Part shown: positions 34,341 through 47,390 of the stretch, piece after piece
How the letters are laid out: each line of letters starts with the position of its first letter
Position numbering within the stretch: position 1 is the first letter of the stretch
Source: Cordia subcordata
Taxonomy: Eukaryota; Streptophyta; Magnoliopsida; Boraginales; Cordiaceae
Direction of reading: 5' to 3'
Assembly: GCA_028554755.1 (NCBI GenBank)
Contig: JAPTOF010000017.1
Location: 11,679,501-11,743,500 of the forward strand
Length of the DNA: 64,000 nucleotides
Made by a program: the position numbers and the translations under genes
The notes under the pieces: generated by a model
What the model was told of the DNA's origin: nothing
The model's input: the letters and a program-made list of their open reading frames with translations, nothing else
Databases searched by the model: none

Positions 34341-34900
34341 TTCTTTTTTTCCATACAAGGGAGGCAAAAGATGGGTTGAGAAATAACAAGTCTAGGGTAA
34401 GTAACCCCCAGAAATCTTCCCCAAGCAGGCTCCTCAACATCTCCGGAGGTTCTTCGAGCAAGTGGGTACCTAAAGGGAGCTGGAGATCATAACTAGCGAA
34501 CTAATCTGCACACCTATTGACTTCCCAAAAAGTATGTTTCAAGGAGAACTCCTGATTTTCCATAATCCACTTCCGGCATTGCCGAATGTACGGAAGGGCA
34601 ATTCCCCTCGTATAGGAGCTTCCTTTAATCCGACTAACCATAACCTGGGAGTTGGTTTCAATCTCCAAATTTATAATTCCCCTCTGTATTGCAATGTTGA
34701 GACCTTCGTAGATTGCCGTGATTTCTGCCATACTTTTAGATATAATTCCCAGGTTCGGAGCAAATCCCTGTTCCCACAGTCCCTCGTCGTCATGGAAAAC
34801 ACCCACTGCAGCAGCTAAGCCGGTGTTTCCCTTTGAACCATCAACATTAAGTTTGGTACATCCCTCAGCTGGCGACCAGTGCAAATAAGCAAGCTTCCTC
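34341..34900 (-). pseudogene. truncated LINE retrotransposon, RNase H-like fragment
   Basis: On the minus strand an open frame (34884-34501) encodes an RVT_3/RNase H-like domain: KLNVDGSKG, then MAEITAIYEGL, IETNSQVMVSRI and HTFWEVNRCAD. Where family members have Trp after CAD there is a TAG stop. The frame then resumes with FASYDLQLPLGTH and LLEEPPEML before an A-rich tail (poly-T near 34340 on the plus strand). Missing upstream endonuclease and reverse transcriptase show 5' truncation. It sits just downstream of the lipid-transfer gene. It is a dead copy. Confidence 0.75.
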
Positions 34901-35034
34901 TGTTTGCCCTGGTCCCCGATACTTTTACAAATAATGGAAATGTATATTTACAAAGAGAATAGCTCAACTATACAATGGCGCCTTTCTTTCTCGAAAGAAG
35001 TAATCAACAAAACTGCAAGTGAAAACGCTAAAAA

Positions 35035-38000
35035 CTACATCTGAGTCCGCAAGTGCTGCAATAGTTTCTGCATACTTGCAAGTTTCTGCCGCAGGTCTTT
35101 AACATGAGCAAGGTGCTCCGTTGAAGATCCAGATGTATCTAATTCAGCAGAAAGAGCAGCACATTTGGTCTGTGCTTCCAACATTACTTCTTCGAGAGAA
35201 GCTACAGTAGACTCAAGACCTGAACTTCGGCCTCCGTCTACTGCACTGGGGGATGGACTGAGCCCCATACTAATGGGGCTGCTACCTCTGCTGAGCTTCT
35301 TGGGGGAGAAAATTTTGTCAAAGCCTTCGCTCCCTGCATATCATTGACTTCGTAAATAATTTTGAGCATGAACAGAGCAAATAATCCAGCAATTTGACCA
35401 GTGAAAGGCAAGGAGTATGAAAATATAACAAGAAAAACTACAATTAAAGGGATCTCCACTGCTTGAAGTGGAAGGATTTAATCGCGTACAAAAGGAAACA
35501 GATGATTAGATGTAAGATATGAGTTATATGAAATTACCCAAATTATTCAGTTGACTGATGGTCTGTGAGCCAATGGACCTTTCCAGTTTAAGCAAGCGCA
35601 AAACTCCAGCTGCTATACGACCCATAGAATCAACTTCTGACTTGCACAAATATGTAAGGTACTGAAGCTCATCCTTTGTTACAACAGCCTCAATCTACGA
35701 AGTGAATGTAATTAGTAAATAACTGACAAAGCTGCATGACAAAATTGAATAAACAGACAAGTTGGATCTCTTTACCGGTTGTTTCACTGAGAATCTCATA
35801 TTCTCCAGCACCCAATTGGGCATCCCATCATCCATGTCACCTTCAGATATAACTATGTCAACTTCAAGGTTTACTCCAGCATATGTCTCAACGGTTTGTT
35901 TTAGCCCTTTCTCCAATATGCCATCTCGCATGAAGCCTTTCCCAGCGAGAGGCTTCAAGATCTGCAAACCTTCGACACCAACCTACCAGCATGGCATGTA
36001 ATAGTAAGCTACAAAAGCTTAACTTGAGGATTACACGGTAGCAATTTGTAGTAAACATAAATAAAGATTAGCCTACGCCTATATCACAGCACAACAACGC
36101 CAGGTGCTACAGAATCAATGTGGATGACCAGGCCAAGGTAAAGACCCATTTCTCTGACCAATGCTCTCAAAACAGACATGTTGATCCAATGAATTTCATA
36201 TAAATCATTGAATGTGACAAGCTCAAACTTTCATCTGAAGTATGTGAACTTATGGTGAAACAAATGACGACACACGATAATACATCTACCAGACCATGAT
36301 ACATAATGTTTTGACTATTTGTTAGTCAAAGCTCAAGAATTTATATTATTTTTGTCACTTAAGACAATTCTAGAGGCCCCCATCCAAAGATTGCAGGATC
36401 CTCCAGAGTAAGTTCACAATCATTTGCAACAACGGGGCTCAGTTGGCATGCAAAATCTTGTCATTAACAATTTATTAGGGTCAGAAGTTTCATATAGTTT
36501 ATCAGTTAGAACTGCACCCAGAATGTTTTCAAGTAGATAACCCATTGCAGATTGCCCAGAAAAGAAAATTACATGTTAGTGCATGCCCCAATCTTTTACC
36601 ATCTACTCTGTTAAATAAATTAAGAAATTCACTAAAAATAACTAAAATCCCACATACTAAGCCAAATAAATAAATGTAAACATCCTACTAAAGTGAAAGA
36701 TATAATAAGAAAATGAATGGAGCCTTACCATAATCAATTCGACAGGATACTTCTGTATTCTATATGACTTTGCATTGCTACTTCCCACATGTTTTTTATT
36801 ACTTTTTGTTTGGACATGTACACTCCTGAAAGTTGTGTGCCAACACCTCTCTTCTCTTCCAGAATCTTCGGACATGCAGAACCACCAACTTTCTGCCATC
36901 TCTTCTGCACCTTCCAGAGCAAACAACCAATCTTTCAACTCTATCGATACATCCACATCATCTGGGGCACCCAACTGCAGGAGACTGCTGTCTTTTGTGT
37001 CTTCTGAACTTCCATCTGTAGAAAATTGACGACATAGCAAAATGATACATGTAGATGTCAATAAGAGAGAACTATAATATAATAAGAAATTTGACAATAA
37101 GAGAGTGAGAAACATATAATGTAACAGCAGGATTAATATCATACAATAGAAAGAGAAGCTTACTTTTCATGCTCCCTTTAAGCTCATCCACAACAAGAGG
37201 TGATGCTTTAAACAGTTTTGATAAAGGTCCAGCAGATAAATGCTCTAACCCTTTAGTGAGACCCTTCCCTGGACCACCATCTGGCCCCAGGATCCCAAAT
37301 CTATGAAGCAAAGCCTCAGCGTAATTCATTCCTCCTCCTAGGCGTAGCCCGCTAATGCATGCTGACACACTTAAACTATGACACTCCATATCCTGGGCAT
37401 TATATGGAATCACCTGCACCAAATTTACATCCAGAAATGGAAACGTGACTGCATTGACATTTGAACCGATCTTTCTGTTTTGCACCCACAGGACAGATCG
37501 CAACTGAGGGTATCCATTCCCCGTCATATGACCATTCTCATTGGATGTCAACACCGAGCTATTCTCTTGCAGCAAGTTACTCCCAGTATCAGCGCAGTCA
37601 ACTACAATGCTGTCCCACCTTAGAGTTGATGAAATGGCTATAGCACCACCCAATGTTCTATGAGTAACTTTCACGAAAAGGGATTCACCAACAAAATGAA
37701 CCAAAGGCACTCCCTGAATCTCATCTGCGGGAGAAGATTCCAAAAATTTCAGCTGGATGTCTCTCATGGCTAGACTCACTGCAGTGTCGCCGGGAGCTTT
37801 TTCCATCAGTGTGCTAACTGATGATTCATCTCTGAATTCTTTCAAAAGGTTGTTTTTCCCGATAATGGCTATCTTTTCACTGACATTACCGAAATATGCA
37901 TAGAGATCTAGAACAAAAAATAATTGCTCAACTGAAGTGTTGGACAAATATTGCTGAAGAGCAACTCCTATCCTCACAACACCACCTGGAGGTGGTATGG

Positions 38001-41000
38001 TGGTTAAAGGGCTTCCATCAGCAGTTGCCATTGCCACCTCAAAACATATGCCTTTCAGCTCAACACATCTCCATAAACCTGAGGACCCAACAAGAGGACT
38101 TTGGACTTTGGTTGAGTCATTGCAAGTTTCCAGAGATATACTAATTAGAGAAGCTCCAGCTATTGATTTCTTCTGGCTAGCATCAACTGGTTGGTCTTCC
38201 CAAAGAGAGAAGCATGCTGGATCCTTCTCGAGGTTCAGTAGCTTAAGTTTTAAAGAAGGTGCCTCATTAAAGAATAAGTGTTCAATATGAAGCCTTGCCC
38301 CAGCAAAAGCACTCCTAAAATCAGTGTTAAAACCAGTGCTGTTGTTGATTGCACTATCATTGGATTTTCCCATGTCCAGAGGAACAATGACATCTAATCC
38401 TTTTAGAGTAAATGCAAGGGTATTGATTGAAGAATCAGGTAAAACAGCACCAGGATTGACAACAATCCCATCTGCTAGGAAGGAAGCTATCCTCAGACAG
38501 GATTCTTCCCGAAGATGAATCTAAGTCAAATGCACAACAGCAAGAAAACTGAGCAGTATAGTAAATTAATGTGGTAAAGATATTCTATAAATAATAAATT
38601 TATTACCATAAGCGGTTGACATTCGATAACTGTTTGAGAAGCCAAGATTGGCGGCGGAGGGGAAGGCTTAAGCTGAAGAGAATGCAGACATATTAGAGGA
38701 ACACCACTGCTTAATTTCCAGTGCTGGTCTCCAAGAGGATAAATTGGAGGACAAAAGTTCTTAGCTGTTCATCAACAAAATTTACAGAAATTAGATTTTA
38801 AACGTATTCCAAGAAAGTAATAGCTAAAGCAGATCAAACTTCTGCCAGAATTGACTGAAAATTATTGAATACCAAAGTCAGGAATAGACATGACATCTTC
38901 CAAGGTGGCCTGCATCACTGGCTGCACTAAGGTGCAAGGAGGGCGCGAAAATGTATCCCTGCATTTTATGTATTCAGAAGCAATTGAAACAATTAAAGTA
39001 AGTTACAGAGAAGAAGAAACCATTTCTGAACCATACAGAGAAGAAGAAACATGTATGCTATACTTTGAACTATTTGACACTCAAAGGTATGCACGGCTAT
39101 GAAGTGCAAATTGCATCACACAGAATCAGCATGAGAGCTGCAAAGCATGAAGCAAAACCTAATTTAAGTTAACCCTTAATTAAGATCACTAGGTCCTTTA
39201 AGAGGAGAAACAGCTAATTAAACTATCCTTCAAGAACCTGTAAACTTAATATTTTGCTGGAAATCTCTACCAAAGGTATGAGAACATGGATGAATGATTG
39301 ATATCACACATTAACAAAAAACTCATCAGTTTCCACTATTACCAATTGAAGCAACATTAAAGTAACTTCTCAATACAATGTACCTTGGTCTTTCCTGAGA
39401 AGTAAATAGCTGAACCACGAATTACTTGCAATCAATCTTAACTAGGCATACTAGAAAAACAGACGACTCCCGTGAAACCATAATAAGCAAGATGAATATT
39501 TGGCATATCTTACGGATAAGTTAATTCTGAAAGGAGAAAGGAAGAAAGGAAAGAAAAGAACTTCATAAAAGAACATCAGCTCCTTGTAGGTAATAGCAAC
39601 AGTCACACAAGAGGTATTCTAGCTACTTACCTTAAAAATACTCCACCTATCATAAACCGAGTCAAGTACTTAGCAGTTTCTCCATCAGAAACACTAGCCT
39701 GCACCGAAAGTAGATTCTCAGATATGGTCCAAACCAACCCTCATATTATAAGGAAAAGTAACATGCAGTTCAGGACACAAAAGAAAATTCTGAACATAGT
39801 TCAAAAGTTCAACACTGATCCAAGAGCCACAAATCATACCCGAGAAAAGAATAGTGATTGCATTAATAGTTCGAGCTGGAACTCTGAAAGTAGAAGAAAA
39901 AAGTGATAAAAGTCAGGAACATAGAAGTCAGTTGACCCTGGATTATGAAACCAATACATATAAGAACCCAAAAATATACACTTGCATACAATATAACAAA
40001 ACATACACATTTAGATAGATATACCTGTGGGTAATGATAATGGTTCATTTTAACAATACTTCATACTTAATCAGCTGACTGGGCAGATAAAGACTAAAAG
40101 ACCAGAGACACATTCAAACACAAAACTTGAAGGAGGCAACTAACCGACATCTTTGATACAAAGAAAAATGTGATCCACAACCATCGAGACCAAGGAGCGC
40201 CCTGCTGTTTCTGTAGAATTCTGAAAAAGAGAGCAGCTTCAGTTTATTGTTGGCTAAGATACCCAGAAATGGTGCCTCTAGTAGCATATATGCTTACTGA
40301 CAACTCAATTCAAGGCCTGATCAACGTCATATTGTTTATTGATCAACTAATATAAGAAAGAGAAGGAATACCAAAAAAAATATGTACCTGCTGACTATTC
40401 GGATTGACATCTCCTCTGTTTAGACAGACATACAACCCCGTCAAGAATCTAAGAAGAGCTCGCAACCCTGATGACATAAAGCAGTTAGGCAAGCAAACTG
40501 TTTGAATAGCCAATACCGAACACAAGAATGACTAGAAACTTCTGCTTGCCTGGTTCACTTAAAGCAGGGCAAACAGCTTCCGTAATATGTATCTGAACTT
40601 CAAGCCCAAGTGGACTATTAAGTTCTGTTCTTTGTATCGTAATCTGATCAAAATTCATAGTCGTTACTCTGATAACTTAAGAGAATATGCTTGACTAAAT
40701 CTAATGCGATGTTCAGTAAAAAGTGAATCGAAGTTTAAAATTTGCATTACATAAGCCTCTCCTGATATTCCTTCAATGAATCGCTCTCCACCAAAAAAGA
40801 CTCGCTTTGCTCCATCTTCGTCCTTCCTATTAGATCCACTTTCTGAGCATCCAAATTGGGGATCCGAAAACATATCAGGATGAGGCAGGAGGTCAATGGA
40901 CAAGTTTTCCCATTCAAGTTTCTGGAAAGAAAAATGTAAAAGATGCCACATTACTTACAAAACTTGAATGTTTGAATTTTCACTACCTGTGAAGGACAAA

Positions 41001-43658
41001 AGACTGAAAGTTTGTCATGGATAAATCTACTGAGGGAGAGAATAAGCATTCAAGAAGAAATGTAGAACACACAGCTCATAATGTTAAGAGCTAAAAGCAT
41101 ACTAATTTCTGCATGTCAAGTGGAAATATTTACTTTAAATACGTATATGAATTTCTTGTCATTGGAGAAGTCCCTTGCTGCTTTAAGATTTACCACCTGT
41201 CAAGGAGATTGAGTGATAAGGAAATTCATCTGGAAGAACAAATACAAAGAGGTCACATACAATAATTTTGGTAGACAACCTGCCAGCTCTCGTTTGTGGT
41301 ATAGAGCAGAAGGTTGCGTATAGTAATTGATGCCATAGGAGAGGCCCTGGTTAAGGCAGGAAAAATAAGGATTAGCAACCGCTAAGCAAATAAATCACAA
41401 GCAAACCAAAGTCACACGGCAGCAGTGATAATCAAGTGGCCTAGCAGAATCATGAATCAAATGGGTTATATTTCCACAATGAAAAGGGCCTGTTGTCAAG
41501 TGGTAATGCCAAGAATAAATGAGTAAATTTGTTTGTACGCATTCACATATTTAATCAATTGATTTCAAATTATAATATAAGAATTAAAAGATGAAGAGAA
41601 ATAGTGCCTTGGTGGTGACATTTTTGATGTCCAAACTGGCGAGCAGTCGAGTAATTGTGCCTTTTAGCATTATCACTAAGTTATAGACATACAGGAATCA
41701 AAGCACAAGAATTTCTCACTACTTGTAAGTAATGAAACACCAGTGACAGATTTCATAGAGGAACTCCATGGAATGAAAACACATCTTCTATAGATGCAAA
41801 TGATCAGGCATTCAAGAAAAGACATGCAATGGACTGCAGAAAAGTTTGGAACTGAGTCAACAGTCCACATAGAGGCCTCCAGGTCAATATATAAACTTGA
41901 TAATGACCTGGTGCATTTACAGACAAGTCAAACATACAAATGATGAAGGTGATGAGAAATTACCAAGTTGCTCCTGCTCGACGTCGAGCACCTCCATGAG
42001 TTTCAAGTAGAAGATTTACGGTACGGACTTCTAATGTCATCCCGTCAGCAATCTGAGCACAATAAAGGGTCAAATCTCAAGGTTCTAAATTAAACTTGAC
42101 AAATAACCATAACCAGAAGCCTTATGGACCCACCAATAGCAATATTTAACCCCAAAAAAAATTTCCAAACAGGAAAAGAAAGCAGTAATAGTTATTTGTA
42201 AGAGTAATTTAAGGTCTTTGCTGTTCATAAAAGTACTGGCAACTGTAAATTGTCATTGGCAGATAATTAGATTGTTGGAAACAAGTGAACATAGACAGTG
42301 TCACAGAACACATTTCAAAAACTAATCATAATTGAACTATTTCATTTCTTAATATTTTACTAAAGTGCAGGAGCATAGCAGACAAATCAACTCCAACTGG
42401 CGAGGTCTATGAAATGGAAATTCTCCTATGACTACCAATGAATTCTAATGTCATATCACACATGACTCCCTTAAAATGCATATGTTTTGATCATGTAACA
42501 TGATGCTTCAAACCAGTTAATGAATTAATTCCATCCCTCGCTTGACAAAATCTGCTCTTTAATAACAAACTAAAAGTGCACTGGTGATTGCCCAGTGAAA
42601 AACTAAAAGTGCACTGGCCATTTTTAAGAGAAAAGAAAAATAAATGTTTAAGCCTAGATTGCCTTATGATGTACAAGTATATAAACATTATAATCATGCA
42701 TTCAAAAGATCCGAACAGAAAAAACGATAACAAAATCTAACCTTGTCAGCAAATCCATATCCACTACCCTTTGCGGAGCTTGTAGCTGTTGGACTGCAAT
42801 GAAAATTAGAATGGCTGAGCCAAAAACTCTGACAAAACTCCCAAAATGATCCATTTAATTAGATTCAAGCATATCAAAGACACTTTACCTGCTTGCACTC
42901 CTTGATGCATCGACATTGTCGTTCTCCTCCAGAACCAAGTCGAGCCTATCAATTTGCACTACTATTGGCTCTACTTGTACATTGCTCACAGATGGAAGCT
43001 TCACACAATAAAACCAAAAAAAAAAAAAAAAACTGTTCAACCGGCAAAAGACGAAATTCTTTCTTAACAAGGATGCCACAAATCAAATGTACAAGGATGC
43101 CAATGCCTAATTAAATACCTAAGCAGAAAAGGCACAATTATTTACTAAAAAGTTTTACAAACCAAAATAAAGTAATCCAAATGCTTCACTAAATTTCTCA
43201 TAATTGCCCGATGACAATTGCAAGCCCTAAGTTAAGAGTTTAATACAAAATTTATGCGCACAAACAGAAATGTAGTAAAATCCAAGGGGAAAAAGTCTAA
43301 AATTTCGATTAAAATGTAGGTGAATTTGAAGAATTACTTACTACAATCTCCAATTTTCCGACTTTAGCTGTAGTGACATTAATCGCCGGCGGCAAGCCAA
43401 GGCTCGCATGCAAAGCATCTCCGTTTATATCTGCAAATTGTAAAGAGAAAAAAAAAAAGAGATTAAATTAAGCTTATGTAGCTTCAACATAGCATTAAAA
43501 TCATCAAAAACACACATGAATGAGCTCAAATGCAAAGAAAAATTACCTAAATTAGAAAGCTGTGCGGTACGGCCTTGCAACTTGAACTGATCTCTGCTAA
43601 ACGATTTCAGCCAGTACTTCAATGTGTACTCCAAAGCCTTAGCTATTATCGATTCCAT
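35035..43658 (-). CDS. chorein (VPS13-type) bridge-like lipid transfer protein, BLTP3/UHRF1BP1-like
   Basis: Proteins of this family form hydrophobic channels that move lipids between membranes at contact sites. Twenty minus-strand exons: 43658-43547, 43430-43342, 42998-42889, 42793-42742, 42052-41964, 41346-41280, 41196-41134, 40921-40751, 40643-40550, 40467-40388, 40220-40145, 39883-39840, 39698-39631, 38958-38873, 38764-38607, 38520-37164, 37015-36729, 35982-35776, 35694-35538, 35333-35035. Phases agree throughout, giving 1221 aa. The N terminus MESIIAKALEYTLKYWLKSF is a chorein domain. Later marks are LEIVLPSVSNVQVEPIV, SIDLLPHPDMFSDPQFG and a C-terminal coiled coil (about the last 60 residues, LESTVASLEEVMLEAQ). 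All introns are GT-AG except the one after exon 9, which is GC-AG. The match to animal BLTP3 is by family; the plant role is little known. Confidence 0.9.
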
Positions 43659-44890
43659 TTTCTCCTTCCAGAAAATTCCAGATCCTCTCGCAGCCGGAAA
43701 ATGACGCGCCGCCGCGTCGGATAGGCTATTCTTCGGCGGAGATGGAGGTGGTGGAGTGGCCTTGGAAATCTTAAAACCACCAGATCGTGCAACCCTCGGC
43801 TTTTTAGAAAAAGAAGCTTCGGGTGGCACGTGTGAGCATTTCTGTAGGTATAAATTATTCATGTCATTTACTGGATTTTGATATTAGAAAATACTAATAA
43901 ACTTTTACAAATAACACAAAAGGATGTCTAAACTAATTTCTCATTTTACTATTTTATAAAAAAGAATTTTGTAGTGCTATGAAATCAAGAAATATATATT
44001 TGGAAAAATATGTCCTTTTTTTTGTTGAGGAAAAAGTATGTTTTATTTCTAGAAAAATAGCTAAAAAAGTGTGTGTTGTAATAGGGACAAAGAAATTTTA
44101 GTTGAATTGAATAGGAAAACTTAAATTAAAAATAAACACTCTTAACAATAAAAAGAAGTCGTCGAAATTCATAAAAATGATCGTATTTAATGAAGTAATG
44201 TTTATTTTAGTTTTATTTAGTTTATTTTTAATGAGTTCACTACACTTTTATTTGCCCAAAAAATGTATTTTGGGAAATTACATTTATTGTTTTAAATATA
44301 AAATTGTAAGCTTGGAGTGTATTTGGGGAGAAGGGAATATTGTGTTTAAAATAGTTACATTAAGATCTAGATTTTTGAAAAACATTAATCTTAGAAGGTC
44401 ATTGGATAAAAATTAAGTATAACTTAGCTAAAATGCTGAAACAAGTATATTTATAAATGATACTCTTAACTTTTGTGTCATAACTCATTATAATATTGTA
44501 ACCTTAAGTTTAAATGACAAGTTTAAAAATACATATAAAAGTATGATGGCAAATAAATATAAAAATTAAAATATATTTGGGAAAAGCGTGGCACGTGGAA
44601 GAGAATAGTGGGGTCCATGTCGAATAACTTTCGGCGGGTAAAGAAATGATGTCAATCATTGGCCGTAGATGATGAACGTTCAGAGGGGTCAATGGTGGAT
44701 GATTGAACAGAACTGAGTCGGTGATGATTGTGTGCGAACGTAGAGGATTGGGGCCTCTTGCATTGGATCTCGAGAGGTTCTGTTTGATGTCAGAGTCCAG
44801 CAAGCATTTTTTTGTCGGCATCTTTAGTCCTCGTTTTTCGAGAAATGTTAAGCTGAGGCCACTCCCATATTAATTAAACATTGAATATTT
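43659..44890. other. intergenic, upstream of the lipid-transfer gene
   Basis: The first 200-300 bases should carry the leader and promoter. A less AT-rich patch at 44580-44830 contains CACGTGG and GATGTCAG motifs, but I cannot assign it to a gene or repeat family. Confidence 0.35.
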
Positions 44891-45082
44891 GTCCTGCTTC
44901 TAACTTTTATAAAAGGGTTAACCAAAGGAGAACCCCTTTCTCATCTGGCCAGAGGCCCCTTAACCAGGCGGGAGGTAAATCGAGGGATGTGCGTGAGTGG
45001 CAGCCCGACCAGGGAGAGGACCAACGGGCGTGGAAATCCAGCAACAGCCCCGCAATATTTCAGCGGAGTCCTGCTTCTAACT
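44891..45082 (-). mobile_element. 5'-truncated tRNA-derived SINE with target duplication
   Basis: The body (44906-45067) is the reverse complement of the 3' part of the SINE at 27467-27721, starting TTTATAAAAGGGTTAACC and breaking off at ATATTTCAGCGGA. Identical GTCCTGCTTCTAACT flanks (44891-44905 and 45068-45082) form a 15-base target-site duplication. The pol III promoter half is missing, so the copy cannot move. Confidence 0.9.
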
Positions 45083-45162
45083 GCTTTGAGTTTGCCTTTG
45101 CCTCTCCTGCACTCTAGTTAAACAAATCCAATGACCAGTCCACAAAGCTTGTAGCACATGTG

Positions 45163-45389
45163 GGCATGTTTGGATTGATTTTTTTATTTAGAAAAAAAAA
45201 ATATTTTTTTAAAAAAATTATATTAAATTTGTAATAATTATTTAATTTGGCTTTTAAACAAGTTGAAATACTAAAAAAAATTCAAACACAACTTTTTTTA
45301 GAAATCAGAATTTTCAGCTTCTAAAAAAAAACTGTGTTTTAAAAAGTTGTTAAAAAAATGCTTTAAAAAAAAAAAATCCAAACGAGACC
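45163..45389. mobile_element. AT-rich MITE-like element
   Basis: The left end GGCATGTTTGGATT is matched in inverted order by AATCCAAACGAGACC on the right. The interior consists of A- and T-runs. Size and end sequence resemble the element at 1643-1869. Confidence 0.55.
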
Positions 45390-47048
45390 TAAGTGACGAG
45401 TTTCTTTTATATCATACTATTATTGGGAAGAAAATTTAATAACCATAAGTGATCGGGATAAAGTATAACCCGACCCAACCAACGGCATAAGAACAATTCG
45501 ACGAATGGCATTAGCCTGACCCGACTATTGGGCATGGTCCGATCCAAACTCCACTCTACCATGATCACATTAGACACGTGGCAATACATGACGTCAGGTA
45601 AATATTATAAATAGTCCTCAAAAATGCAAGTTATGGGGTAATTCATTCCGCCTAAAATATATATTAAACAAAATATTTTTTGCAGAAAAATACTCCCTTT
45701 GTGTTAAGGGAAAAATCACAGGACAATTGACTTGATTGTCAGAGGGGCAAACATTGGGCCCTTGTCGGCGCTTGCCTTTGTTGCAAGTTGCGGAGCAGTT
45801 CATGTTACCATTTGCCACCCACCAAACTTGGAGCATTGGAGTAAACTGGTATATTTATTTTAATTTATTATTAATCTATAATTGTTCAATTGAGCCCAAT
45901 TCTTTCACTTTCCAGGGCTATGGGCTAAAGCCATTCAATATCTCTCGTCTTGTGGGTGATTTACTTGTGATTGTTGTCGTCAATTTAGACTTGATCCACT
46001 TGTTTTATGTTTCTTTCTTTGGGCTTTTGCCTATGTCTTTCATTTATAGGACGCTTCTTAGAGTTTGTGAGTTTTGTGAATGTTAGTTCATGCTTCCAGA
46101 CCAGAAGTCTTTGTAAAATTTTATTTGTCAATAATTATCAATGTGTATCTGTGGTGCATGCTTACAATTGCACGATTCAAGATGTTAAGCGCTCATCTTG
46201 ATTGACTTTTAAAAAAAAATTGCATAACTTTTAACGAAAGTTTTAATTGAGTTATGGAGTTAAAAGATTTTAAATTTTTAAAAAATCAATACAAGGGCTT
46301 ATTGGAAAGAATTTGTTCTTTTCCTTTAAGAAAGTGCTCCTTTAAAGTCAAAAAGGAGGAAAAAAAAGATCCCAAAGTGTAAAAGTTTCATTGAAGGGTG
46401 AATATTATTGGTGGAAAATGTAGTGAAGCGTACGTAAGGAATAAGGACTTCGGTTGTGATGGACGTTTGTGAAGATCATGTTTGTTTTGCATATTTGTCT
46501 CTACGTATCTTTGTAAGTTATTTTTATAGTAAATCCTTTGGGCTACATACAAATACAACCTTTTCCCGTTATTAAGCTTTTTGCCAAATTAGCTTTTTTC
46601 TTTTTTTTGGCCAGAAGAGGGAAAAGGAAAAGGAAAAAGATCAAGTATTGGACTGATGTTAACATATATAGCATATGCCACTTTTCCATAAGAAAATATT
46701 ATGAAAATTTTTACTCTCGTATGACTTGATTTCCAAAATGTAAATAGTATGTACTTAGAAACGTAAATAATAAGCTTTTGGGTGTCTCTAATTGGGTAGG
46801 TCTAAAATATTGTGTTTAAAAGAATTAAAATCATTTTAATTTAGAGACATAAGTTACGTTTTTTTTTTTTTTTCAGAGACTATTGCAATTGTTCTTGTTA
46901 TAGGATTAAGGGTCATTTGGATTGGTTTTTCTGATAAAAAATTCTTTTTTTGTGAAAATATATATTTCTTTTCTTTTCTAATAGATGTTTGAATTAACTT
47001 TTATAAATAGCTAAAATTTATTTAAAAAAACTAGAATTAGTTGGACCT
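45390..47048. other. repeat-like intergenic DNA without a recognised gene
   Basis: Near 45440-45560 there are CCCGACC-type motifs, and near 45589-45614 TGACGTCAGG and TATAAATAG, a layout resembling an LTR promoter. No LTR ends could be defined. The open frame at 45736-46086 has no family resemblance. A further weak MITE-like start (GGTCATTTGGATTGG) lies near 46911. Confidence 0.3.
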
Positions 47049-47390
47049 TTTTTTTTTTTTTTGCGTGCAAGGGAGGCAAAGTCAAATTTAAAGAAAAACA
47101 AGTCGTAGCGAGGGTACTTTCCTTACATCATTTCCCAGTAATGGTCAAAGTTGGGTGGGAGGTTTTAGCATGTGATTCAAACCAAAGTTGCAATCCAATC
47201 TGCACAACGATTAACTTTTCGAGAAATACGCTTGAGGGTGAAACTATGGTTGCCTAATATATTATTGCATTCTTCCACCACCAACTGAAGCTCAATCCTA
47301 GGACAATTCGCACCATTCATTTAGCGCACCAGGAGCTACGAGTCTGACTTTATTTCAAGCTCTGTAAGTGTAATACCTGCCAGAAAGAAA
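47049..47390 (-). pseudogene. decayed LINE 3' fragment, RNase H end
   Basis: On the minus strand the sequence encodes broken pieces of the same RNase H C terminus as at 34341-34900: ELEIKSDS, then RKVNRCADWIATL, and DLFFFKFDFASLARKK just before an A-run of about 17 bases. Several stops interrupt the frame. It is 5' truncated and older than the other copy, but keeps the CADW tryptophan that the other has lost. Confidence 0.65.

Noticed and set aside
45736..46086. 116-codon frame
   Set aside because: Hydrophobic, no family match, AT-rich surroundings with retroelement-like traits.
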